This document shows, piece by piece, positions 38,384 through 47,383 of a DNA stretch of 49,890 nt. The notes beneath the pieces were generated by a model. That model worked only from the letters and a program-made list of their open reading frames with translations, had not been told where the DNA came from and searched no databases. The stretch's first letter is position 1; each line of letters begins with the position of its first letter. A program made the translations under genes and the position numbers. The stretch comes from Streptomyces sp. SM10 (GTDB lineage: Bacteria > Actinomycetota > Actinomycetes > Streptomycetales > Streptomycetaceae): NCBI RefSeq assembly GCF_002910915.1, contig NZ_NEUF01000182.1, positions 1-49,890 of the forward strand, written 5' to 3'.

Positions 38384-39787
38384 TCAGGCCCGGCGCCCGC
38401 GGTCCGCCCCGTTCGGCCAGAGGCGGGGCCGGCGCTTGGCGGCGACGTCCTCGACCCAGCCGAACGCCAGGATCGCGAGCCCTGTCAGTGGCCAGATCGC
38501 GATCAGGACGAGCACCTCGTACGACTGCTCTATGTACGTGCCGAACGTGTCGCCCAGCCAGGGGACGGACCAGAGTTCGTCCACGAGGTGCGCGGCGGCC
38601 ATCAGCAGCAGGTTGTGCCACAGATAGATCGTCACGGCCCTGTTGTTGGCGAGCGTGACCAGGCTGTCCCACCCGGCGAGCCGGCCGGGGAGCTTCTGCC
38701 AGGACGGCGCGTACACGAGCAGGATCGCGCAGAAGCCGAGGGACCAGGTGGACTGGGCGAGCGGGATCTCGTCGAGGTTCCAGCCCTCCTCGGTGAGGTG
38801 TCCGGACGCCCACCACAGGCCGAAGCCCATGACGATCGCGGCGGACGAGACCGCCAGATAGCGCGGGATCTGCTTCAGCAGTCCGTCGTTGTGGGCGAAT
38901 CCCAGGATCCAGCAGGAACCGAACACGGCGAAGTCGACGAGCCCCTCGCCGAAGGTGCCGGGGACGGTAACGAGTCCGGTGCCGATGACGGCGGTGAGGG
39001 CGACCGGGGCGAGGAGCGTGACCCACGGCAGCCTGCGGAACGCCTTGAGCAGCAGGGGCGAGGCGAGCACGAACCACAGGTAGGCCCGGATGTACCAGAG
39101 CGGACCCGCCGCCTGGTCGGCCCAGGACAGCTCCAGCCAGCCCCCGGTGGAGCCGCTCTCCTCGGGGTACGGAGGGGAGCCGAGCGGGAAGAGATAGCTG
39201 CCGAGCTTGATGAACCACCAGATCCCCTCCTCCCGGACGGGCTTCCAGCTCAGCGCGAACATCACCGGGACGACGACGAGGGAGAACGCCCACATCGGCG
39301 GGAGCAGCCTGCGCAGCCGGCTGCGGATGACGCTTCCCGCCGGGCGGGCCAGTGAGCGGGCCATCAGCGATCCGGCCAGGGCGAACATGACGCCCATGGA
39401 CGGGAACAGGATGGTCAGCCAGGCCCACCCGAAGAGGTGGAAGACGACGACGCGGACCAGGGCCACGGCCCTGAGTAGGTCGAGATAACGGTCCCGGCCG
39501 GCCTTGGCGCGGGGCGCCGGGGCGCCGGCGGCGGTGTCCGGCGCGGCGTCCGCCTGCTCCGGGTACGCGGCGGGAGCGGGGACGGTGAGGGCGGGACCCT
39601 GCTCCGGGAACGCCGCCGGGGCGGGGAACCCGGAGCCCGGGGCGTGCGGAGCGGCGTACGCGGCCCCGGCGTGCGCCGGGTGGGCGGCGTTGCCCTGCTG
39701 CTGCGGCATCCAGGCGGCGTCGGAGGACGGCCAGGCGCCGTCGTCGTCTCCGGCGCCGTCCTGACGTGGACGGTCGGGGTAGGTCAT
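38384..39787 (-). CDS. Acyltransferase 3 family membrane protein
   Basis: 467 residues. A Pro/Ala/Gln-rich cytoplasmic leader of about 115 residues precedes about ten TM helices. RDRYLDLLRAVALVRVVVFH contains the conserved Arg and His of OafA/NodX-type acyltransferase 3 enzymes, and MFALAGSLMARSL matches the following family segment. The ATG at 39787 overlaps the matB stop (ATGA), so it belongs to the mat operon. It probably O- or N-acylates the extracellular polysaccharide made by MatB. Confidence 0.88.
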   Translation of the reverse strand: MTYPDRPRQDGAGDDDGAWPSSDAAWMPQQQGNAAHPAHAGAAYAAPHAPGSGFPAPAAFPEQGPALTVPAPAAYPEQADAAPDTAAGAPAPRAKAGRDRYLDLLRAVALVRVVVFHLFGWAWLTILFPSMGVMFALAGSLMARSLARPAGSVIRSRLRRLLPPMWAFSLVVVPVMFALSWKPVREEGIWWFIKLGSYLFPLGSPPYPEESGSTGGWLELSWADQAAGPLWYIRAYLWFVLASPLLLKAFRRLPWVTLLAPVALTAVIGTGLVTVPGTFGEGLVDFAVFGSCWILGFAHNDGLLKQIPRYLAVSSAAIVMGFGLWWASGHLTEEGWNLDEIPLAQSTWSLGFCAILLVYAPSWQKLPGRLAGWDSLVTLANNRAVTIYLWHNLLLMAAAHLVDELWSVPWLGDTFGTYIEQSYEVLVLIAIWPLTGLAILAFGWVEDVAAKRRPRLWPNGADRGRRA

Positions 39788-41976
39788 GCCACCGGCCTCC
39801 GGTCCCTGTCCTTGCGACGGTTCTGCGTACCGCCCGGTGCCTCCACCACGCCCGTGCGCCGCAGCTTCTGCCAGCGCAGCCGCCCGCCGGTGAGAGCGGT
39901 GATCCAGGACTGGAGCAGCACGACGTACATCAGCTGCCGGTAGAGGATCTGCTGCAGCGGCAGGGAGATCAGATGGGTCATGCGCTCCCGGTCGAGCCGG
40001 AAGGCGTAGGCGGCGCAGACCGCCTGCACCAGCAGCACTCCGAACCAGGCCGCGACGGTCTTCCCCGTCGGGCCGAAGACGAGCCCGTACAGCAGGAAGA
40101 CGTCGATGAGGGGTGCCAGCAGCGGGGCGACGACCATGAACAGGGAGACGAACGGCAGCCCCACCCGTCCGAAGCGGCCCGAGGGCCCCCGTTCGATCAC
40201 CGCACGGCGGTGCTTCCAGATGGCCTGCATCGTGCCGTACGACCACCGGTAGCGCTGCGACCACAGCTGCTGCACGGACTCGGGGGCCTCCGTCCAGGCC
40301 CGGGCGTTCTCCGCGTAGACGACGCGCCAGCCGTCGCGGTGCAGGGCCATGGTGACGTCGGTGTCCTCGGCGAGGGTGTCCTCGCTCATGCCGCCGATCC
40401 GGTCCAGCGCGTCCCGGCGGAAGGCGCCGACCGCACCGGGGATGGTGGGCATGCAGCCCAGGAGGTCGTACATGCGGCGGTCGAGGTTGAAGCCCATCAC
40501 GTACTCGATGTGCTGCCAGGCCCCGATCAGCGAGTCGCGGTTGCCGACCTTGGCGTTGCCCGCGACCGCTCCGACGCGGGGGTCGGCGAACGGCTGGACG
40601 AGCTCGCGCACGGTGGACGGTTCGAAGACCGTGTCACCGTCCATCATCACGACGATGTCGTAGCGGGCGTTGGCGATGCCGTTGTTGAGCGCCGCGGGCT
40701 TGCCCGCGTTGCGCTGGCGCACGACCCGGACGTTCGGGATCCACATCGCCTCGACGAGGTCGGCCGTGCCGTCCGTCGAGCCGTCGTCGATGACGATGAC
40801 CTCGATCGGATAGTCGCTGGCCACCAGCGAGCGCACGGTGGCCTCGATGCACTCGCGCTCGTTGTACGCGGGCACGAGGACCGACACCGGGCGGGTGAAG
40901 GGATCGCCCCAGCTGAAGTCCCTGCGGCGGACCTTCCTGGCGTGCAGGAAGGAGAGCAGCAGCATCAGCCCGAAGCGGACCATCACCAGGACGCCGATGG
41001 CGGCGAGGCCGACCACCATGACGCCGGTGACGTTCTCGGAGATCTTCACCGCCCCGATGAACGCCTTGCCCTTCCAGAGCGCGAACCCGGTGACCGGGGT
41101 GTGGGCGCTGGGGGCGCCGAGCGCCGTGGTCAGGTTGGTGAAGTCGTAGCCCCGCTCCTGCATCCTGGGCAGGAACTTCCCCAGGGCGGAGACGGTCTGG
41201 GACCGGTCGCCGCCGGAGTCGTGCATCAGGATGATGGCGCCCTTGCCGTGCTTGGGCGTGGCGCGCTCGATGATCGCGTGGACGCCGGGGCGCTTCCAGT
41301 CCTCGCTGTCGGTGTTGTTCACGACGGTGAGGTAGCCGCGGCTGCCGATGTACTGCGTGACCGGCCAGGACTTGTTGTCCATGGCGTCGGAGAACGAGGA
41401 GTAGGGAGGCCGGAACAGCGACGTACGGATGCCGGCCGCGCCCGCCAGTACCAGCTGGTTCTGGGAGAGCTCCCAGTCGATGCGGCTGGTGGACTGGAAC
41501 GACAGGTCGGGGTGGTTGAAGGTGTGCAGCCCGACCTCGTGGCCCTCGTCGACCATCCGCTTCACGAGGTCCGGGTGGCGCGAGGCCATGGTCCCGGTGA
41601 CGAAGAAGACTCCGTGCGCGTGGTACTTCCTGAGCTCGTCCAGCACCCGCGGGGTCCAGACCGGGTCGGGTCCGTCGTCGAAGGTCAGGACGATCCTGCG
41701 GTCGGGTATCCGGAGCGTCGCGGCGTCCTTGCCCGCCGTGCGGGCGTCGATCACCGGACCGCCCTCGAGGACGTCGTCCGGCACCTGACTGGTGGGGGCC
41801 GGCGCCTGGATACGGTGGTCGGCGAGGATCTCGCTGTGCACGTATCCGCGCAGCATGAGCATGGCGAGCAGGGCCACGAGAAGAAGCGACGGCAGCAGAT
41901 AGCGCATGGGAAGCCTGCGCCGGACGGTCCGCTTCTTCTTCCGGTTGTGCCTGCCCCGTGAGACGGGGATTGTCAT
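39784..41976 (-). CDS. matB: Bifunctional polysaccharide deacetylase/glycosyltransferase MatB
   Basis: 730 residues. TM1 (LPSLLLVALLAMLMLRGYV) is followed by an extracellular NodB deacetylase domain: RIVLTFDDGPDP with metal-binding Asp, HTFNHPDL with the His pair, RPPYSS, and HDSGGDR. Further TM helices follow, then a GT2 domain with VIDDGSTDGT, MMDGDT, EDTDVTMAL and the processive QRYRW motif, and a C-terminal TM bundle. This layout fits synthesis, export and partial deacetylation of a beta-1,6-GlcNAc (PNAG-like) polymer; matAB in S. coelicolor/lividans is required for pellet formation. ATG 41976 follows the matA stop by three bases. Confidence 0.93.
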   Translation of the reverse strand: MTIPVSRGRHNRKKKRTVRRRLPMRYLLPSLLLVALLAMLMLRGYVHSEILADHRIQAPAPTSQVPDDVLEGGPVIDARTAGKDAATLRIPDRRIVLTFDDGPDPVWTPRVLDELRKYHAHGVFFVTGTMASRHPDLVKRMVDEGHEVGLHTFNHPDLSFQSTSRIDWELSQNQLVLAGAAGIRTSLFRPPYSSFSDAMDNKSWPVTQYIGSRGYLTVVNNTDSEDWKRPGVHAIIERATPKHGKGAIILMHDSGGDRSQTVSALGKFLPRMQERGYDFTNLTTALGAPSAHTPVTGFALWKGKAFIGAVKISENVTGVMVVGLAAIGVLVMVRFGLMLLLSFLHARKVRRRDFSWGDPFTRPVSVLVPAYNERECIEATVRSLVASDYPIEVIVIDDGSTDGTADLVEAMWIPNVRVVRQRNAGKPAALNNGIANARYDIVVMMDGDTVFEPSTVRELVQPFADPRVGAVAGNAKVGNRDSLIGAWQHIEYVMGFNLDRRMYDLLGCMPTIPGAVGAFRRDALDRIGGMSEDTLAEDTDVTMALHRDGWRVVYAENARAWTEAPESVQQLWSQRYRWSYGTMQAIWKHRRAVIERGPSGRFGRVGLPFVSLFMVVAPLLAPLIDVFLLYGLVFGPTGKTVAAWFGVLLVQAVCAAYAFRLDRERMTHLISLPLQQILYRQLMYVVLLQSWITALTGGRLRWQKLRRTGVVEAPGGTQNRRKDRDRRPVA

Positions 41977-41979
41977 CTA

Positions 41980-42651
41980 CTAAGCGCCTTCTTGTGGTTG
42001 CACCGGTGATTCCACGGGATCCGGGGACGCCGGCGGAGTCTCTTCTACAGGCGGCTCGGGGCTGACGGACGCCGTCGGCTCACCGGCCGGCGTCGTGGAG
42101 ACCGAGGTGTGCGGGGCAGGGGCCGAAGAGGAGCTGCCCCGGGGAGGCTCGACGGACGCCGAGGCCGAGGCACTCGCGCCGGGAGCGGCGGAGGCGGCGG
42201 AGGCGGACGCGCCGTCGGACGGCGCCGCCGAGGCGGATCCGGAGACCGGGGCGGAGACGCTGGGCGTGGCTCCGGGGCTCTCGGACACGACGTCGCCGCT
42301 CGGGGCGGGCCGCACGTCGACCTCTTCGGCGTGTTTCTCCTTCGGCCCGGAGAGCGGCAGCCAGGGAGCGGCGGAGCTCCCGCCGAGCACGGCGACCACG
42401 AGCGTCACCGCGTACACGGCGCAGACGGCGGCGAGCACCCAGCCCACACGCCGGTACGTCTTGCTGCGGCGACCGCTCTCGTCGACGAACACCGGACCGT
42501 CGGAAGGGTCCGGTGAGCTGGGTTCCACAGGTAGTTCGGAGAGCTGACGGCCCAGCCCGTCCAACGGGACGGTGACGTCGTTCGGCTCATGCGTGTGCCC
42601 GGTTCGGGTACCTTCGCGCCAATTTTCCACAGGTGTTCGCACTTCCCCCAC
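41980..42651 (-). CDS. matA: MatA-like single-pass membrane protein
   Basis: 223 residues. A cytoplasmic N-terminus of about 70 residues, one TM helix (VGWVLAAVCAVYAVTLVVAVLG) and a long Ser/Ala/Pro/Glu-rich extracytoplasmic tail. It has no enzymatic motif. By position directly before matB it corresponds to matA, the accessory gene of the aggregation polysaccharide locus; the tail is low complexity and may span the wall. GTG 42651 is the longest start, with GTG 42642 also possible. It ends TAG TAG directly before the matB ATG. Confidence 0.75.
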   Translation of the reverse strand: MGEVRTPVENWREGTRTGHTHEPNDVTVPLDGLGRQLSELPVEPSSPDPSDGPVFVDESGRRSKTYRRVGWVLAAVCAVYAVTLVVAVLGGSSAAPWLPLSGPKEKHAEEVDVRPAPSGDVVSESPGATPSVSAPVSGSASAAPSDGASASAASAAPGASASASASVEPPRGSSSSAPAPHTSVSTTPAGEPTASVSPEPPVEETPPASPDPVESPVQPQEGA

Positions 42652-42798
42652 TCAATGAAACAGGTGCGCGGGAAATGACCGGAATCCTGCTGGCGGATCG
42701 GAGCCCCCACCCCGTCCGCGCGCCACCTGCCACCGTGCACCCGAAACCCCGAATGTAGCGCACGGCCGCGACGGCCAGGGGGCAGTATCACGTGTTGT

Positions 42799-43770
42799 TC
42801 ATGAACAGTGACCCATGAGTGACGAATCGGAGTCAGGCAACCACGATGCCGGTGGTCGTACCATCCATCCTTCCGCCCCGGCGAGTTCGGCCACCGCCCC
42901 ACGTAGGGCGTTCAATCCGGGGTGCTCGAGACCCTTGCCCCACACCATCAGCAGCGGCGAGAGGGGCATCGGCCCGACGAGCGGGCGCAGCACCGTACCC
43001 GGCAGGGGCGGGAAGCCCGAAACGGCCAGTACGGGGTTCCCGGTCTTCTCCATGACCCGCTGGAATTCGGCCACTCCGACAGCGAGTGGGGCCGGCGGAG
43101 CCAGGACGATGCCCCATTCCGCGAAGAGCATGGCCGCGAGTTCCGTCCACTCGGACGTACGCGCGTTGCCCGCACCGGCGTAGACGGTCTCTCCGGCCAG
43201 ATCGCCCGGGGTGACCGTCTCGCGTCCCGCCAGCGGATGGCCGTCCGGCAGGAGGACGGCCATCGGCTCGTACCGGACCGGCTGCACGGAGAGCCGGGCG
43301 AGCACTCCGGGAGCGAGGCCGGCGGCCCGCCCGAAGGAGACGTCCAGCCGCCCCGCGAGGATCTCGTCCGCCGCCCAGGTGAGCCCGCTCTCGAAGCGCG
43401 CCATCAGCTCGCACTCCGGCGCGAGCTCCCGCGCCCGGGCGAGCACCCGGGCCGCGGTCATCCCGTCGGTGTTCAGGTCGACGAGCAGCGGGCGGTCCGC
43501 CGGGCCGGCGAAGGCGGCCGACAGCGCGGCGTGCGCGTCGAGCACCCGCCGGGCGTGCGGGAGGAGGCGCTCCCCGTCCGGGGTCAGCGACACCTGCCGG
43601 GTGGTACGGACGAAGAGGTCGCGGCCCAGCTCCCGCTCCAGCCGGCGGACGTCCCGGCTCAGCGCCTGCTGCGCGACGTAGAGCCGGGCTGCGGCACGGG
43701 TGAAGTGAAGTTCCTCGGCCACGGTGACGAAGGCGCGGAGGAGCCGGGGATCGGTGTCGGGGACGGCCAC
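42799..43770 (-). CDS. LysR-family transcription regulator
   Basis: 323 residues. N-terminal winged HTH (LRAFVTVAEELHFTRAAARL; RDVRRLERELGRDLFVRTTR; LTPDGERLL) and a periplasmic-binding-like effector domain (ARFESGLTWAADEILAGRLD). GTG 43770. It is divergent from the MFS gene at 43854 across 83 bp, the usual arrangement for a LysR regulator and its target, so it probably controls that transporter. Confidence 0.93.
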   Translation of the reverse strand: MAVPDTDPRLLRAFVTVAEELHFTRAAARLYVAQQALSRDVRRLERELGRDLFVRTTRQVSLTPDGERLLPHARRVLDAHAALSAAFAGPADRPLLVDLNTDGMTAARVLARARELAPECELMARFESGLTWAADEILAGRLDVSFGRAAGLAPGVLARLSVQPVRYEPMAVLLPDGHPLAGRETVTPGDLAGETVYAGAGNARTSEWTELAAMLFAEWGIVLAPPAPLAVGVAEFQRVMEKTGNPVLAVSGFPPLPGTVLRPLVGPMPLSPLLMVWGKGLEHPGLNALRGAVAELAGAEGWMVRPPASWLPDSDSSLMGHCS

Positions 43771-43853
43771 CCGCCAAACTTACAACGGATGTGCGTGAAT
43801 CCGCTCCGAACAGGTGTTGGACGCGACGGACCGTCCGCCCCGAGGGTGAGCGC

Positions 43854-45050
43854 GTGTCCCACGAAACCGCCGCCCCGGCCCCCGCTCCGGCGGCCCCGCC
43901 CCATGCCTACCTCCGGCTGCTCGCCACCCCTGGCGCACGCGCGTTCACCGCGGGCAATCTGATCGCCCGGCTGCCCATGGGCATGTTCAGCGTCAGCGCC
44001 GTCATCATGATCGCCGAGGTGCACGGCTCGTACGCACTGGCCGGGGCCGTCACCGCCACCGGGCTGGCCGCGACCGCCGTGGTCGCCCCCTGGACCGCAC
44101 GCCTCGTCGACCGGTACGGCCAGGCCAGGATCGCGGTTCCCGCCACCGCCGTCGCGGTGCTGGGCTCACTGGCCCTGGTGCTCTGCGTGCACCACGACGC
44201 ACCGGTCTGGACCCTGTTCGCCGCCTACGCCGCGACGGCCACCACCCCGAACACCGGCGGCATGTCGCGAGCCCGCTGGGCCCATCTGCACCAGGGCGAC
44301 GCGGCGGCCCTGCACACCGCCAACTCCTTCGAACAGGCCGTCGACGAGCTGTGCTTCATGCTCGGCCCGGTGCTCGCCGCCGCTGCCTGCGGGGCGCTCT
44401 TCCCCGAAGCCGGAACGCTCACCGGGGCGGTCCTGCTGATGACCGGAGTGCTGCTCTTCGCCGCACAGCGCGCCACGGAGCCCCCGGTGGCACCTCGCGC
44501 ACGGGCCGTCTCCCCCCTGCGCACCCCGGGCGTCCCCGCCCTGCTCTGCGTCTTCCTCGCGACCGGTGCCGTCTTCGGCGCCATGGAGGTCGTCTCCATC
44601 GCCCACGCCGGAGGGGCGATCCTCGCGCTCCAGGCAGGCGGCTCCTGCGTGGCCGGGCTGCTGTACGGCACGCTGCGCCCCGCGTCCCGGACCGGGCGCA
44701 GACTCGTCCTCTGCCTGGCGGGGATGACCGCACTGATGTCGTTCCCCCTGGTCGCCGCGGCCACGACGGGTTCCCTGCCCCTCCTGGCGGGCTGCCTGCT
44801 GCTGGCCGGGGCGGCCACCGCGCCCACCATGGTCACCGGCATGACCCTGATCCAGCGGCTCACCCCGCGGGCCCAGCTCAACGAGGGCATGACGCTGGCC
44901 GTCACCGCACTGCTGGGCGGCATAGCGGCGGGGTCGGCGATCGGCGGCTGGACGGTGGAGAACGCCGGGACGGTCACCGGGTACGCGGTGCCGGTGTGCG
45001 CCGCCGCCCTCGCCCTCGCCCTCGCGGCGACCGGCACGCGCCGCGCCTGA
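43854..45050 (+). CDS. MFS transporter, probable drug or metabolite exporter
   Basis: 398 residues with 12 TM helices. N-terminal half: AFTAGNLIARLPMGMFSVSA and the loop after TM2 (ARLVDRYGQARI, the MFS signature). A degenerate second signature occurs mid-protein. Short 12-TM MFS proteins like this are mostly exporters, but substrate cannot be read from sequence. GTG 43854 with GAGGG upstream is chosen over the longer frame. The gene ends 24 bases before a bidirectional terminator and is divergent from a LysR gene. Confidence 0.88.
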   Translation: MSHETAAPAPAPAAPPHAYLRLLATPGARAFTAGNLIARLPMGMFSVSAVIMIAEVHGSYALAGAVTATGLAATAVVAPWTARLVDRYGQARIAVPATAVAVLGSLALVLCVHHDAPVWTLFAAYAATATTPNTGGMSRARWAHLHQGDAAALHTANSFEQAVDELCFMLGPVLAAAACGALFPEAGTLTGAVLLMTGVLLFAAQRATEPPVAPRARAVSPLRTPGVPALLCVFLATGAVFGAMEVVSIAHAGGAILALQAGGSCVAGLLYGTLRPASRTGRRLVLCLAGMTALMSFPLVAAATTGSLPLLAGCLLLAGAATAPTMVTGMTLIQRLTPRAQLNEGMTLAVTALLGGIAAGSAIGGWTVENAGTVTGYAVPVCAAALALALAATGTRRA

Positions 45051-45074
45051 TTCCGGGGCACGCGGCACAACAAA

Positions 45075-45113
45075 AACGAGGACCCCGCTGCCAGGGGCAA
45101 CGGGGTCCTCGTT
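45075..45113. terminator. Bidirectional terminator between MFS gene and ssrA
   Basis: AACGAGGACCCCG (45075-45087) pairs perfectly with CGGGGTCCTCGTT (45101-45113); A-tract before and T after on opposite strands serve both directions. Confidence 0.9.
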
Positions 45114-45126
45114 CACATGGGAATTG

Positions 45127-45511
45127 TGGAGATGGCGGGAATCGAACCCGCGTCCAACGGTGCGGAACCAGGGCTTCTCCGAGTGCAGTTCGCTACGCTT
45201 TTCTCGGCCCCGGAGGTCACGCGAACAAGCCTCCGACAGGCCCAGCCACTGTTTGATTTCCTTCCAGGCCCCGTGACCGGGCCTAGAAGTTTAGATCCCT
45301 TGTTGATGCCAGGATCCGGGTCGGGATCACCCCCGGGCTGACACTCCGCAGAGTCTTCGCTTAGCTGCTAATTAGGCAGCGAGGGCGAAGGCGGAGGAAT
45401 CGCGCTTGGAATTGGCGATTATTGGTTGCGACATATGGTTTACGAGATCATTGCCGCTTCCTCGACTCGCTTCCCCTGCTTCGACATCCGCTGTCGAAAC
45501 CGATCATCCCC
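45127..45511 (-). ncRNA. ssrA: tmRNA (ssrA)
   Basis: A 385-nt tmRNA. The 5' end GGGGATG (complement of 45505-45511) pairs with CATCTCC near the 3' end, followed by discriminator A at 45127. The T arm GGGTTCGATTCCC is near the 3' end. The tag reading frame lies at 45372-45416. CCA is not encoded (the next bases are CAA), so it must be added after processing. It lies 109 bases downstream of smpB on the same strand; the two together form the trans-translation rescue system. Confidence 0.96.
45372..45416 (-). other. tmRNA tag reading frame
   Basis: Resume codon GCC at 45416; the frame encodes ANSKRDSSAFALAA and ends in TAA (45374-45372). The Ala-Leu-Ala-Ala end is the usual degradation signal. 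Confidence 0.93.
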
Positions 45512-45620
45512 ATGTTGTTTTTTCAATCCGCGCACCTTCGCTGAGGTGCATGGCCCACTGTACGTGACCAACGCGCGCCGATGCCACTGTATTCCGGCGG
45601 CTCCGGCCCCGGGCCCCGGG

Positions 45621-46109
45621 CTAGGCGCTCCGCTGACGCCGGCGTGCCGCCGAGATCGCCCGGTTCGTCTCCCGCGTGTCCTGCTTCTCACGCAGCGTCT
45701 GGCGCTTGTCGTACTCCTTCTTGCCCTTCGCGAGCGCGATCTCGACCTTGACGCGGCTGTCCTTGAAGTACAGCGCGAGCGGCACGATCGTGTGGCCCGT
45801 CTCCTGCGACTTGGACTGCAGCTTGTCGATCTCGGCCCGGTGCAGGAGCAGCTTGCGCTTGCGCTTGGCCGAGTGGTTGGTCCAGGTCCCCTGGACGTAC
45901 TCCGGGACGTGGATGTTGTGCAGCCACGCCTCGCCGTTGTCGATCTGGACGAAGCCGTCGACCAGCGACGCCCTGCCCATCCGCAGCGACTTGACCTCCG
46001 TGCCCATGAGCACGAGACCGCACTCGTAGGTGTCGAGGACGTGGTAGTCGTGCCGCGCCTTCTTGTTCTGCGCAATCATCTTGCGCCCGGTGTCTTTTTC
46101 CTTGGCCAT
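45621..46109 (-). CDS. smpB: SsrA-binding protein SmpB
   Basis: 162 residues, full length. Beta-barrel core: QNKKARHDYHVLDTYECGLV, GTEVKSLRMGRASLVDGFVQ, then the AWLHNIHVPEYVQG and KRKRKLLLHRAEIDKL segments. The basic C-terminal tail (KKEYDKRQTLREKQDTRETN) enters the ribosome mRNA channel. It binds the tRNA-like end of tmRNA encoded just downstream. ATG 46109. Confidence 0.96.
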   Translation of the reverse strand: MAKEKDTGRKMIAQNKKARHDYHVLDTYECGLVLMGTEVKSLRMGRASLVDGFVQIDNGEAWLHNIHVPEYVQGTWTNHSAKRKRKLLLHRAEIDKLQSKSQETGHTIVPLALYFKDSRVKVEIALAKGKKEYDKRQTLREKQDTRETNRAISAARRRQRSA

Positions 46110-46127
46110 AGTGCGGCCATTTTCGCA

Positions 46128-47315
46128 CTACGACCCACCCCCGATGCCACTCAATACCGTCTCGGCCCGCTGCTGGGCCTCCGGACCGGCGCCGACGTCC
46201 GGTGTGATGCCGCTTCCCTCGACGCTCCGGCCCGCCGGAGTGCGGTAGTGCCCGACGGTCAGCTCGGCGACCGATCCACCGGGCAGCCGGCTGGGCATCT
46301 GCACGGAACCCTTGCCGAAGGTGCGGGACCCGACGGTCACGGCCCTGCCCCGGTCCTGCAGCGCACCGGTCAGCAGTTCGGCCGCGCTCATCGTGCCGCC
46401 GTCCACCAGGACCACCACGGGCCGCTCGGTGTCGCCGCCGGGCTCGGCGTACAGGGCGCGCTGCTCACCGTGCACGTCGTAGGTGGCGACGAGCCCGCCG
46501 TCGAGGAAGGCGGAGGAGGCCGTGACGGCCTCGGTGACCAGTCCGCCCGAGTTGGCCCGCAGGTCCAGGAGGATCCCGGCGTCCCCGGGCGCCTCGTCCA
46601 CGGCCTGGCGTACGGCCGTACCGGCCCCCTTGGTGAACGCGGCGACCTTGATCAGTACGGCGGAGGAAGAGGCCCGGCCCAGGCGCCGGACGCTCACCGG
46701 ATCGGTGCTGAGCCGCGCCCTGCGCAGGGTCGTGGTCCAGGAGTGCCCGCCGCGGCTCAGCCCGAGGACCACGGAGGAGCCCTCGCCCGCCTTCGCCCGG
46801 TCGCCGCGCAGCAGCGCGACCACTTCGGCGACGGGGCGCCGCTCGACGCGACGGCCGTCGACGGTGCGCAGCAGGTCCCCCTTGCGTACGCCCGCCCGCG
46901 CGGCCGGGCTTCCCGGCTGGACCCCGGTCACCGCGACGTCGCCGCGGGCCGAGCGCCGGGCGGAGATCCCGACGCCGGTGTAGGAGCCGTCGAGGGCCTG
47001 CTCCAGTTCCTCGTACTCCCGCTCGTCGTAGACCGCGCCCCAGCGGTCGCCGCTGCGGCTGACGACCTCCTCGGCCGCGTCCGTGCCGGACTTCCCGTCG
47101 GCCTCGGCGTCGGCGACCGCGTCCGCGATCTCCTCGCGGTCCACGGAGCCGACGGTCGAGGAGACGGCCCGGGCCTTTATCTCGGTGCCCGTGCCGCCCT
47201 CGCGGGGCAGGGACCCGGTGGCCGCGGCGGTGGCCAGCACGCTCGCGAACACCAACGTCAGGGCCGCCCCGCGGTGGAAACCGCGGGGTTTCAAAAGGTA
47301 CGTATGGCCCGGCAT
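46128..47315 (-). CDS. S41 family C-terminal processing peptidase
   Basis: 395 residues. An N-terminal signal/anchor (AALTLVFASVLATAAATG) leads to an extracytoplasmic protease. The PDZ domain spans about 112-190 (GVGISARRSARGDVAVTGV; AGVRKGDLLRTVDGR). The catalytic Ser310 (GGTMSAAELL) and Lys335 (RTFGKGSVQ) have the 25-residue spacing of the CtpA dyad. ATG 47315. It lies between ftsX and smpB on the same strand (68 and 18 bp gaps), as elsewhere in actinobacteria. The proximity to ftsEX suggests wall-related proteolysis, unproven. Confidence 0.93.
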   Translation of the reverse strand: MPGHTYLLKPRGFHRGAALTLVFASVLATAAATGSLPREGGTGTEIKARAVSSTVGSVDREEIADAVADAEADGKSGTDAAEEVVSRSGDRWGAVYDEREYEELEQALDGSYTGVGISARRSARGDVAVTGVQPGSPAARAGVRKGDLLRTVDGRRVERRPVAEVVALLRGDRAKAGEGSSVVLGLSRGGHSWTTTLRRARLSTDPVSVRRLGRASSSAVLIKVAAFTKGAGTAVRQAVDEAPGDAGILLDLRANSGGLVTEAVTASSAFLDGGLVATYDVHGEQRALYAEPGGDTERPVVVLVDGGTMSAAELLTGALQDRGRAVTVGSRTFGKGSVQMPSRLPGGSVAELTVGHYRTPAGRSVEGSGITPDVGAGPEAQQRAETVLSGIGGGS

Positions 47316-47383
47316 GTGGCCGAGTGTAGGACAACGCCCCGTCCGCACACGGCTCGTTGGGCGCATGCGGGACGGGGCGCTCG

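Noticed and set aside
39766..41961. Open frame on the plus strand opposite matB
   Set aside because: Antisense shadow; matB has complete deacetylase and glycosyltransferase motifs on the other strand.
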